From assembly GCA_036897625.1 (NCBI GenBank), contig JAYMTA010000058.1:1-48631 (forward strand): a stretch of DNA of 48,631 bases, read 5' to 3'. This stretch comes from Pelargonium cotyledonis (lineage: Eukaryota > Streptophyta > Magnoliopsida > Geraniales > Geraniaceae). Below the pieces are notes generated by a model. The model made no database searches. It was not told the origin of the DNA and saw nothing but the letters and a program-made list of their open reading frames with translations. Positions within the stretch are counted from its first letter, which is position 1, and every line of letters begins with the position of its first letter. Positions 33,932-44,400 of the stretch are shown in pieces. The position numbers and the translations under genes are program-made.

Positions 33932-34200
33932 GTTTTTTTTTTGTTTTGGAAATGCACCAAACTTATATTAAACAGAATCAAAAGGTACAATATTGAAAAA
34001 AGAACTCCGGGACATGCCCCAGATCAAACAAACGACCATCTGACACATAACGAGGCAGATGAGCAAGCTCGTGAGTTGCCTTCTCGCAGACCGACCGACA
34101 AAAGAGAACAGAACCTCTTCAAACTGAGATGCTAAATCCATACAATCATCTTCATTAGGTTTTGAAATATATAATTGTTCATATTTTCCATTAAAGTACA
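33932..34200 (-). pseudogene. 5'-truncated LINE 3' end with RNase H domain remnant
   Basis: On the minus strand, reading around one frameshift near 34075, the translation ends FVGRSARR then THELAHLPRYVSDGR and VPEFFFNIVPFDSV followed by a stop. This pattern is typical of the C-terminal RNase H-like domain of plant non-LTR retrotransposons. It is followed by a short 3' tail and an A-run (T-run on the + strand at 33932-33942). The rest of the element is absent, the usual outcome of incomplete target-primed reverse transcription. Confidence 0.72.
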
Positions 34201-34510
34201 TACTAATTTATCGAGATCAAGACCCATATAGTTTTTTTTTCTTTTTAATGAAGTTAATACATGAACTTCACGAGAGAGCCGAATATATTTGAAAGTTTTC
34301 ATATTAGAAATAAAAAAGTTACATAATAATTTGCAAGATTTGGACGGGGATTTTGGTACTATAATTTATGGACGCACGAGTGTTTGTTGTCACTTTGTCT
34401 CCTCCAATTAGATGGGCAAGCTGTCCATATTTTTAATCACACATCAATTAAATTTAGTATTAGTTAATTAAAAGAAGAAAAAAAAATTGATTAATTAATT
34501 TTGCATACAG

Positions 34511-34940
34511 CTAGCATGTATGGTGGTTGATGTGTGATACTACAAGTTTGCTGGTTAGGTGTGCGAGCGCTATGCAAGTTTGTTCACGTTCTACAAGTTT
34601 TGTCGTATTCGCTCTAATCGCTTTCGGTTATCTTATTTTTTTCTCTGGCTGTGGTTCAAGTCTTCAGAGGTGAGATCTTCAAACTTCAATGTAAGTTCTC
34701 AATTGAAATATGCTCGTAAGACAAATAAGGCATTCTCAAAAGTATTCCTTGAACGTGAATTAGATCGAGTCCTCTTTAAAATAAACACGGTGCTCGATTT
34801 TTATGTTCCGTTATATCATTTGTCAAGACAACTTATAATTTTTGAAATAACATTGGCAGACATAAAATTAGATAATGAATGGGAACTTATTAAATTAATA
34901 TATATTGGGTGCAACTAGCATGTATGGTGGTTGATGTGTG
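34511..34940. repeat. Identical 26-bp direct repeats bracketing 378 bp
   Basis: The block beginning CTAGCATGTATGGTGG occurs at 34511-34536 and 34915-34940 without a mismatch. The bases before each copy (TGCA with a few extra bases) also agree partly. The enclosed 378 bp has no recognisable coding sequence or element ends. Confidence 0.8.
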
Positions 34941-35142
34941 CTAATCTTAGTGTCCCCATCTATCCAAATTAGCTACCAATTGTCTTGAATGGAGTCATGG
35001 GTACAAAAATCCAAACCCAATACATTTGTTGCAAATTCTTAATCTATCAATTAATCTCATGTTTGGTTTCTTTCAACATCCCTATATTTCTTTCTTGGAG
35101 TATATATGGGCTATTGGAGGCTGCATGGACAATGACAATTAT

Positions 35143-35355
35143 TTATTTTTATTTTTTTATCAGCGATGGGACATTATACTCGAAGTAACAATATTTTTCA
35201 ATACTTAAAGGAAGCGTCACCACAAATCTCATCTCACAAATCTCATTTCATACCGTCGACAAGGAGACTTGAACTTGAAAACTCAAAGAGAATCTGAAGT
35301 GTTTTAATCACTTGGTCTAACATGTTTTGGCAACACACCGCTTTCAATGAAGAAC
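35143..35355 (-). mobile_element. tRNA-derived SINE, fuller copy of the family at 12352-12530
   Basis: On the minus strand the head has an A-box-like TTAGACCAAGTGATTAAAA and a B-box-like AAGTTCAAGTCTCC. The sequence then matches the 12352-12530 copy (CGACGGTA) and ends ATCGCTGATAAAAAAA. Flanks share GACAATTAT at 35134-35142 and 35356-35364, a probable target duplication. Confidence 0.72.
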
Positions 35356-35867
35356 GACAATTATATATGTTTATCATTTCAAAATCCAATACAAAATAAT
35401 CATTACACATGATTGGAATAGAACGGACGGTTCTACCTAACGTATCGCTTTCATATTATACGTTCGATTATGCGGCTATGCGGTTGATATTGCTTGTATT
35501 CTTTTCTTTCAATTTGTTACTATAGTTGCAATAAATTTATGTATGAGATGATTAAGTAATCACCTAATTAGTATACTATTTTAACATTGATCTAGATTCT
35601 ATTATTGTATTCATTTTTCAGTCAACATGAGGTCTTGGTAGTTTCTTATCTTTTGACTTCCTTACCTTGAAAATTGAGTTTCTCACTTGGAAACTTGTAA
35701 AATGACTTTATTATTTATTATTCAACTAGTAACATTTCAATTTTATACATTATTTAAGCAAAGAAAAGTGGCCCCCAAATAAGGGAGAACATCAATTTTC
35801 TGGCCAATTCTGGAGTAATGTGAGGCATGAATAAAAAAATACAGGTATTGAATTGAAATGAATAATT

Positions 35868-36697
35868 TTTTTTTTAAAATAGAGAATCTTTATTAATAGC
35901 AATACGAGTTACATAAGAAAAGGCTCACAACTGGGTGGGACTAGACATAGATGAGTGGGCCGAGCATGTCCTTAGCCCCCACATCGCGGATTCCTAAAAT
36001 CCTAGGGTATTCTATCGACCCTATCTTGAACACCAAAACAGAACATATCATAACAAAAGAACCCCAAACAAACCATAGCGAAATTAGCAAACCCACACTA
36101 GACAGATCAGGCCCTAATCCGAGGCCTGAAGAGGCTAATTTAGACAAAAACCAAAACCCCACTAACCCGGGATCCGGACCCGCTGCCAATGGAGTCAAAC
36201 CTCCACCGCAGCCCCCCCTCCTAGGCCTCATTTGCCTAGGCGAGCCTCCTCTGAATGGCTTGCCGGTGCTTCCTCCATCTGTCCCTGGCCACGAGAGCCA
36301 GTCTTCCTGCGCTTCCCATCCACCAAGGTCCTTCCGCGAACTTCCATTTCCAACCCCCCCTCCTCTTCTCCTGCCAGATTCATTATCTCAAACCTCTTGC
36401 CGATCTCCTCCGTCATTTCCGATCAGACCCACACCTAGCCGCGCTACACAACACCTGTCTCGAACCCAACCAGCGAACCAATCTCCGACAAACGTTCCCC
36501 TCTCAGATCTCGCGATCTCCGGCAATCGTCCCCCTCTCAGATCTCGCACCCTCCAGCACCTGTCAAAACCAAACTAACACGCTCACTGCCAGTAAAGTAA
36601 CTCGACCACCGCCGCCTCCTTATATGTTGCTAAACCCAAACCCTAAGCCTAAAACCCTAGCTGCTAACAGAGAGCAAAAAGACCATCCTTTTTTTTT
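35868..36697 (-). mobile_element. Non-autonomous LINE-derived retroelement with 12-bp target duplication
   Basis: AAATGAATAATT occurs perfectly at 35856-35867 and 36698-36709, bracketing 830 bp. On the minus strand the element starts with a GC-richer leader containing AAACCCTAG-type sequence in complement, has a short ORF at 36416-36228 starting MTEEIGKRFEIMNLAGEEEG that looks like the start of a plant LINE ORF1 (DUF4283-like), then passes into a 3' part ending AATAAAGATTC and an A-tail. No reverse transcriptase is present. It therefore looks like a LINE reduced by internal deletion and mobilised in trans. Confidence 0.65.
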
Positions 36698-37922
36698 AAA
36701 TGAATAATTAGGTTGTAATCAATTTATATATTTTATTGAAGAGCATATTCTATAAAGAAAATGGAGTAGTTTGTAGTTTAGACGTTGATGTGCACTAATT
36801 ATTTTTAAAAAAAATTTAAGAGCAGCCGGTTTGAAAAAGACTAGTTAAAATTGATAATTGTCTAAATAAATTTTGAATTCGAAATTTCGAATACATATAT
36901 TTCCGAAAAAAAAATTCTAAATGCGGATGTTCAAAAACTTTCACCACTCCTCGTCCACAAAAGTGATAGATGATCTTAAATTAAAAGTGATAAACTACAA
37001 TTTTCATTCTCAACACATGGCAATACAAAAATTAAATACATATATTTTGGAATAAGAAACAAAAGTAAAGGAGTGCAATAATGGAGCTTCCCATGTTTGT
37101 GATATCTAATGAAATGACCATTATTGAGGACACCTCACAAACTCAATGACATTGTAGTAATATATTTATATATTTTAAATATTCTTTATGCTCTAATTAA
37201 TCTCATGAATTCAATACTAGCTTTAGCTTAAGCTTATCTTAAAAGTTGGCTAATAAAGTTAACCTTAACATTTTGTTTAATGTTAATTTTTGGCACTTAA
37301 AAAAATTTGCAATAAAGCAATTTAAGATACATATTCTCCTTATTTTTCTCGTCTTGGATGGATCTAACTTAGAATACTACGAGATATAACTCGTATTTAC
37401 AATCATTAGTGTTTTAATTTGTGTTTAGAATTTAGTACTATGTTAAATAGAACAATCGATTAATATAAGACGATTACTAAGCTGCTAAAGTACACAATAT
37501 GTTCATCACATTTAAATATTTGATTTCAAATTATAAGAATCAATCTAACATATTTGACTATTTAATTTATATGAGTGGTTACGGAAAAGAAAAGCACAAA
37601 AATTCGAGATAATAAGCATTATAAGATTGAATACGTGGTCTTTCAACTCATTTAAATTAACTTCCAAGAGTAAAATTATTTTATATGATGAATCTACTTG
37701 TAAATGTTTGTTCAGAAAACTTAAATAGCCGTTCAATACATCAAAAATCTCAAACGCACGCACATTTTCATAGGAACGAACGTAACGAAATGAACACGAT
37801 ATGATATGGAGCCAATGATCAATTACTATTGCCTTGAATTTCATTGTACAATAATCATTTGAATTCTATACAAATCCACATCAAAAATTGTCCATCCATA
37901 AATATTTGGGACATTTTGGGAC

Positions 37923-38774
37923 CTATTGAGACACAATATTCAATAGTGAGGTTCTTGTTTTGATCAACCTCCTAAACAACCCCTCCAATCCGTTCTCAAT
38001 CCCTTCAATGCTCATCTCCAAATCCTCCAATTTCTTCCGCGCCGCTCGCGTTTTCTCCGCCTCGGATCCGCCGGAGAAACCGCACAAGCTCGCCAGCGCG
38101 TGGTCCACACTCTCCAGCTCGTTCACCTCCTGCTCTTCGCAGGCCACGGACCCTTTGCGCGTCAGCTTCGCAACCAGCGACCACTTCTTGGGTCTCGCCG
38201 CCGACAGGAACTCCGACAGCGATCGGAAGGCGGAAACGTTCGCTCCGGTCACTTCCCGGAGGACCCGGATCACGGCGGCGAGGTGTTGGTCGTCGGATTC
38301 TGGAATCGGCGATTGCGAGCCACGTGTTTGCTTTAATGCCGCAACCAGTTTTTTGGCGTCCTTCTTCGTTTTTCGACGGAAACTGTTGTAGCTCGCGACG
38401 GTGGATTCGACGCCGGAATCGCCTTTTCTCCGGCGGAGAGCGGATTGGAGAGATCGAGCTTGTTCTTTAACTTGGACCACCAAATCTCTGAGAACGTTAC
38501 AAACATCTAATAAACTGACCGACCCATCAAGCAGCTCGTCGACAAATACACCATTAGAGGACAAGACTCTCTGGGTGGAGCTCAGGCTGAGAAGCTCGTC
38601 AATGGATTTGTACAAATCTTCGAAACAGGACAGAGCAGAGCAAATCGACCCAGGTGTGGAAGCCGAAGAAAGATCGGAGTTTTTGAGCTTGCGAAGCTCC
38701 TCGTCGAGTTTTAGAGTGCTGGGGTGCGACCTGGAAGGAAAGCTGATAGACCTGACAGTGTTTCGAGTAGCCAT
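37923..38774 (-). CDS. DUF241 (BPS1-like) protein, copy 2
   Basis: Intronless ORF of 283 aa. ATG at 38774 (MATRNTVRSISFPSR) is the first ATG in frame; the frame stays open upstream only through a GTG codon. The family signature RSISFPSRSHPSTLKLDEEL sits near residues 8-27. Later blocks are VDELLDGSVSLLDVCNVLRD, a basic LQSALRRRKG segment, and the C-terminal helix LEGLFRRLIKTRTSLLNIVSQ. Order and spacing follow copy 1, but the long serine runs are absent and the GC content is higher. The molecular function of the family is unknown. The two copies lie about 5.1 kb apart on the same strand, and retroelements fill part of the gap. Confidence 0.9.
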   Translation of the reverse strand: MATRNTVRSISFPSRSHPSTLKLDEELRKLKNSDLSSASTPGSICSALSCFEDLYKSIDELLSLSSTQRVLSSNGVFVDELLDGSVSLLDVCNVLRDLVVQVKEQARSLQSALRRRKGDSGVESTVASYNSFRRKTKKDAKKLVAALKQTRGSQSPIPESDDQHLAAVIRVLREVTGANVSAFRSLSEFLSAARPKKWSLVAKLTRKGSVACEEQEVNELESVDHALASLCGFSGGSEAEKTRAARKKLEDLEMSIEGIENGLEGLFRRLIKTRTSLLNIVSQ

Positions 38775-38884
38775 TGCTGCTTTTTGGTTAGTTTTTGTCT
38801 CTGCGCACAACCTGTTCGATGAAATGTCTCTGTGAAAACTTCGAGTTCCGAGTCGTTGATGGCTCTAGAATTTTGACACAGTCT

Positions 38885-38898
38885 TATATATATATATA
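38885..38898 (-). promoter_or_regulatory. TATA run of DUF241 copy 2
   Basis: (TA)7 on both strands, about 110 bp before the ATG at 38774. Confidence 0.5.
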
Positions 38899-40423
38899 AC
38901 AGTGATGGAGGGCAAGATGAGGATTGGGACAGAGCAAATAATTGAGAGCACTCTCAGTAGATGTGGATTGGGATTTGGGACAGCAAATAATTAAGGGGCA
39001 CTTTTTATTAGTGACAATTTGGATCCGAATTTTTGGATACTCAAAATTTGATCCACATTTTAACGAGTTCGGGTTGGATAGAATTTTTATTCATTAATTT
39101 TTGAATCGGGTCGGTTGGACAATTTCGTACAATTACATGTAGAACTCAAAATTTGATTGTTCATTTGTCGAGTTAGGGTTGTGAAAAAGCAATTTCGCCT
39201 GTTTTTCAATTCAGATCAAACAAATTCGAACATTTTACATATAAAACTCAAAAATCGAAAATCGATATGAAATTCACGACCGTTTCCAGTCGGGCTTATA
39301 CCTGGCACTCCAGGACGCACGGCCCGAGTAAAAAAAGTACATGTTTTTTTTATTGGCTTACTTTTAACAATCTGATTTGGGGTCACACAATTTTTTACTG
39401 TGTTTGTGTTGATGAACCCATCTCATTTAGTAACTGTGTTGTACATCCAAACCACATGCACGACCTGTTCGGAACTCTCAACACTCCATCTAATTAAGGA
39501 TACAACTGTAAATGAATTCTAATAGTGTATCAATTGAACCATGCCAATGTTGGATAATGCCTTGTCTGCACAACACATTTAATAACAGTGTCAAACATGT
39601 TGTGTTCATATTAGATGGTGCTACGCAAAAAAAAAAAAAAACCTTTTACACAACATGCACACGTAAATTGTCAACTTTAACCTTTATTAACACGATATAC
39701 AAGAATCATACCTGAGACTCGAATTACCAACTCTATTAATGTGTAAGTTGATTGGGCAACACAAGCTCCAATAATGGAGTTTCTTAATATAGTAACATGG
39801 GATAGGGGTGTGAGGTGTCACGTCTATTTTTGTTGGTTTGGGCTATGTGTCACAATAATAAACTCATGACTCATCCTTGTTTGGCTCCTGGAGTGCCACA
39901 TCCATGACACTGATATTATCAAGGCCAAGCTGTGCTATTGCTGTCCCGTTTTGGAACAACCTAGAAACTCAAGACCCAACACAAGTAATAAACAAACAAG
40001 ATTGCTTGTAATAAAAAATTTAAAACATGATTGTGGATCTAGATTCTCTTGCTTCACACACACCAAAACAATGATTTTTGCTTATAAATTATGTATAAAT
40101 GTGTAAATGTGTAATGTTAATTTATGTGTAATGTGTCATTGTTTGCATGCACGAGTGTGTCGTGTCTATAGTAGGTAGAGTTGAGCATCTATCCAATCAA
40201 ATCTGAACGAAATTGACTAAGACATATTGAACTAAGCGGTTGATGCGTTTTTCAGTCTCGGTTCGAGCTTTTTGCCTACAGTACGGGGTGAGATTTATGA
40301 ACTTAAGGGAAGAATTAATAACTAACAGAGTGACGTTTTCCTTCGCAGACCTACTGTCCCGTCACTTATCCAAAAAAATCAGAATGAAATTGAATAAGAT
40401 CCAAAAAATATAGTGTTCAGAGT

Positions 40424-41228
40424 TTTTTTTTTTTTTTTGAAAATGGATCCACTTTTATATTAATAACCGAAATCAATACAAACAAGCATATTGACTCCAG
40501 TACTCTAAAACAGGTAAAGATCATAGAAACCCCTTTCGAGGCCTATCATCCCTAATCCGATGACGCAAGAGGCGAATTTAACCTCATTCATATCCATCAC
40601 CCTCTGAACCTTGACACAAAACATCCGCCCCAAGTAACCTATAACCCAAACTGAAGTAGCAATCCACAAAACCTGGCATCCCCAAGCCCTAACACGAGAC
40701 CCAGGGCGTCTACAACAATATAATCTTGCCTCCAATTGTACCTCAAACCCGACGAGTAAGAACATATAGCTTGGCGTTCGCAAGAACCCAAACCAGACCC
40801 AACCGATAAAACTCTAAGTAAAACTAAACCAAAATGAACTAATAACACAAAAATCGAACAAATCCAAACTAATTTAACATAACCTACTAGTTGTATCTCA
40901 TACGCTGTCAACAGATACGCACATCCGACGCCATGGCCGTACTCCGTTTCACCAAAAGTAAACTTCAATGTCGTCTCCCTCTCGTCGCCGCTACTGAATC
41001 GTCACGCACCTCAACTCGCTTCTCGTTCCGCCTTCACTCGACACCAACGCCGCTCACCAAATCCTTAGTCCTCCGACTTCCTGACCTTGATCGAGCCTCC
41101 AGCCTTCACGATCCGCCGCTCGCCTTTGTCGATTGCTCCTTGCCGCCGCTTGCCTTCGCCGCTTGCCTCCTGCCACCGCCTTGAATACCTGAACACAAAA
41201 CCTAAAAACCCTAGCTGACGACCGTCCA
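40424..41228 (-). mobile_element. LINE-like non-autonomous element upstream of the SEC12-like gene
   Basis: A 15-T run on the + strand (A-tail of a minus-strand element) opens the region. The far end carries AAAACCCTAGCTGACGACCG, close to the matching end of the 35868-36697 element (AAAACCCTAGCTGCTAACAG). Both have a GC-richer 5' third on the minus strand and a T/G-rich 3' half, and neither has reverse transcriptase. No clear target duplication was found, so the borders are approximate. Confidence 0.5.
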
Positions 41229-41333
41229 TTCTTTTAAGACAACGAATTTAATGATAGTACACTTGTATTTTATTTTTGATTATTTTTATGGAAAAACATT
41301 TTCTTACAAAATTCACACATTGTCAAAAACTAA

Positions 41334-41344
41334 TATATAAATAG
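41334..41344 (+). promoter_or_regulatory. TATA box of the SEC12-like gene
   Basis: TATATAAATAG lies 91 bp upstream of the ATG at 41435 and about 105 bp from the end of the LINE-like element. Confidence 0.65.
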
Positions 41345-41434
41345 GGAGAAAAAAACCCATATCTGGAACCGCGCGAGTCGTCGAGTTCAGATTCGGAGAC
41401 GCAACGCAAAAGCGAGCTCAGAGATCGCAGAGCC

Positions 41435-44400
41435 ATGGCCACATCCAATTACCAGAAGTACGGTGTGCCTTTGTACGGAGCTTCTTGGGTTCCGTACATT
41501 CAAACTAGATCCGATCCCAAACCCGACGACGATCCAAATCAATCCACCGACGAATCTGCCGCCGACAAATCGCAATCGCCGCCTGAAACCTCCGCCGCTC
41601 AAAACTATCTCGTCTTCGCCGGAGGCGGAGGCGAAGGCCGCAGCGGTATTCCCAACGCCGTCATGCTCGCTCGTTTCGACTTCGCTTCCAATTCTCTCTC
41701 CGAAGAACCTGTGAGTATTAGATTTGAAAATTTTGGAGAAACCGTTTTAGTTTCAGTTTTGTTTATTGTAATTGCTTGCATGTATAGATCAGTGGGTTAC
41801 AGCAATGGATTATTGCAATGCCAATCTAATTGTTATATGCTGTGGAAGCAATTTTTTTTTTTTTTATTGTTTGCAATTTTGCATTGATTGACCGTACACT
41901 TGCTAAGGTAGCTTTTTCTTGTTTGTTGTTGATTTTTGATATTCAAGCATGGTATTGATGATTTTGTTTCTACTGTATATTGTTTGAGCTGTTTCAGCAT
42001 GGGACCGGTTCCAATTTGCTTTATAGATTAGCTGTAATCGGTCATTGCAATGCCATTGTGATATGATGTTGAAGAAATTTTGTTCTGATTATTTTCATTC
42101 ATTGTTTGTACTCCTGCTAAGGTAGCTTTTACTTGTTTGTTGATCATTTTTGTTTTTTGAGCATGAAATTGATGATTATGTTTGTACTGGAAAAATTTTC
42201 AGCTGGTTAAGTATGGGACCGGTTCCGATATGCCTTATAGATTAGCTGTAATTGATTATTGTAATGCCATTGTAATATGATGAAGAGGTAATTTAGTTTT
42301 GATTATTTGCATTGATTGTTTGTACACTTGATAAGGTAGCTTTTACTTGTTTTGTTGATAATTTTTGTTATATGAGCATGGATTTGATGATTATGTTTCT
42401 GCTGTAAATTGTCTAAGCTGATTAAGTATGGGACCAGTTCCAATTTGCCTTATAGACTAGTTCTAATCGATTATTGCAATGTCAACTGAAATGTAATAGG
42501 CTGTGGAATCAATTTTGTTTTTTATTATTTGCATTGTTTGACCGTGCACTTGCCAAGGTAGCTTGCACTTGTTTGTTGTTGATTTTTGAAATTTGAGCAT
42601 GGAGTTGATGATTATGTTGCTACTGTAAATTGTTTCAGCTTGTAAAGTTTGGACCAGTTCGAATTTGCCTTATAGATTACCTGTAATGGATTATTGCAAT
42701 GCCAATCTAATTTTCATATGCAGTGGAAGCAATTTTGTTTGTTTGTTTGTTTGTTTTTTTAATATTTTATTATTTGCATTGATTAACTGTTGTACTGTAC
42801 ACTTGCTAAGGTAGCTTTTGCTAGTTTGATGGTAATTTTTGTTATTTGAGCAGGAAATTGATGATTATGTTTCTACTGTAAATTATTTCAGCTGGTTCAG
42901 TTCGGGACCGGTTCTGATTTGCCTTATAGATTAGTTGTACATCCTCCGGGTACAGATGGGCTTATTTGTGCAATGTCAGACAGTTGCAGGTAATTTTATA
43001 TACATTTATTTTCTATCTAATATTTGATGTTTGGACTAACTTGTTTTAGGGAAATCTGTGATAATGTTGTGAATGAACCTCATTGATATGTGGTGTATAT
43101 TTTTTTGTGATATTCTTTTTCCTTTGGTTCATATGAAACCAGCATTGCTGTGTTGATATTCCCTTTACTTTTTCTCAAGGTTCACTTATAACTATTGATT
43201 CCTAAGCTTCTGAATAAAGTGCTACTGAGAAACATATGCTTAATCAATAAGCTGAGCTAAGTGCTATTTCAAATTAAGGGGTACCTGCTTTCTTTTGACC
43301 ATCTGGTTTTTGGAAATTTGCGCTCAAAATGGGGAATTTATATGCTTAACATCTACCTTATCATTTTGATTCCCCTAAGTATCCTTTTTTCGTCTTGTTT
43401 TTATTTAAGATATGTTTATTTGAAAGATAATAATGAGCAAAAGGGGAGCAAATGACTGGATTGTATACTGATTATTTGCAATACTTGTTATATAAGTTTT
43501 TCACATTACTATAGATGCTAATTATTAATTTATTGTACTCCTTGGAGCAGATTGTTCGAATGGGATAACGTCAATGGTAATGGAGTCCATGAACTGGGTC
43601 TTAAAGACTCAGATAATGTGCTCATCAAGTTGGATCGAATAGGACAACAAAAGTCATTGGCATTTAATAAGGAGGGTTCTGTGCTTGCTGTTGGTGCAGA
43701 GGTAGAGATCACGCTTTACATTTTATAATGAAGTTTAGATGCATTTGCTGTACGTCATTAGTCTTATACATGCCATAAAAATAAGACACCTAAATAAATG
43801 TCCCTGACTTTTTTTCTAATAATATTTCTATTTCATATTTGTAAGTGAAATATGTGATATGTTGTTATTTATTCTTGCTTTGAACATTATATTTATATGG
43901 TTGAAAAAAATTCTAAGTTTTATAACATGAGAATGAGTTAATTGGTACCACATCCTTAACATTCAGTTATTACAAAGGCCCGAGTGTTTCTACACTTAAA
44001 TTTTTGTTTGATATATATAGCTCTTCTATGAGAAATTTTGGTATCATTTCCTCTCTTATAAGGGAGAGGTCTTGATCGTTCATCTATTGATTGAGAAAAA
44101 CACGAACACATTAGTATGAAGTTATGTAGTCAAAGTTGAAGGATCCACGAGACAAGGAATGCAGAGAATCTATGTGAAGTGATTCGCAGTGCTAACTGCA
44201 GATGGCCATAGAGGCCATTATAAGGACTGAGAGGCTTTGCATTGCCTCCCAAACAATTGAAGCTTACAGCTTCATTGAGTTGTTTATAGTTTGGTTCTTT
44301 TGTTGATTATAGACCTACTATATTTGTTGGTAATTGTTACCATACTTTGAAGCTCATTATCTCAAGTGCATCTGTAATTCCTTATGAGTAAATATAAATA

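Larger units (their letters stand above)
32861..37922. other. Five-kb retroelement-rich spacer between the DUF241 genes
   Basis: No host gene is supported. It contains a LINE RNase H fragment (33932-34200), a 26-bp direct repeat pair (34511 and 34915), a SINE (35143-35355) and a LINE-derived element with target duplication (35868-36697). The stretch 36710-37922 is AT-rich with nothing recognisable. Confidence 0.65.
38775..41333. other. Divergent intergenic region between DUF241 copy 2 and the SEC12-like gene
   Basis: Contains the DUF241 TATA run (38885-38898), AT-rich sequence with relics of the GGGTTGG-type and hAT-like repeats (one end, CCAACTCTA, at 39727-39735), and a LINE-like element at about 40424-41228. 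No host coding sequence is supported. Confidence 0.6.

Noticed and set aside
34559..34918. 119-codon frame between the 26-bp repeats
   Set aside because: Composition is like the AT-rich surroundings and no motif is recognisable.
35951..36577. 208-codon Pro/Ser-rich + strand frame
   Set aside because: It is antisense to the LINE-derived element; its composition follows from the GC-rich leader read on the wrong strand.
38772..38810. Longer DUF241 copy 2 start at 38810
   Set aside because: The codon there is GTG, not ATG; the first ATG is at 38774.
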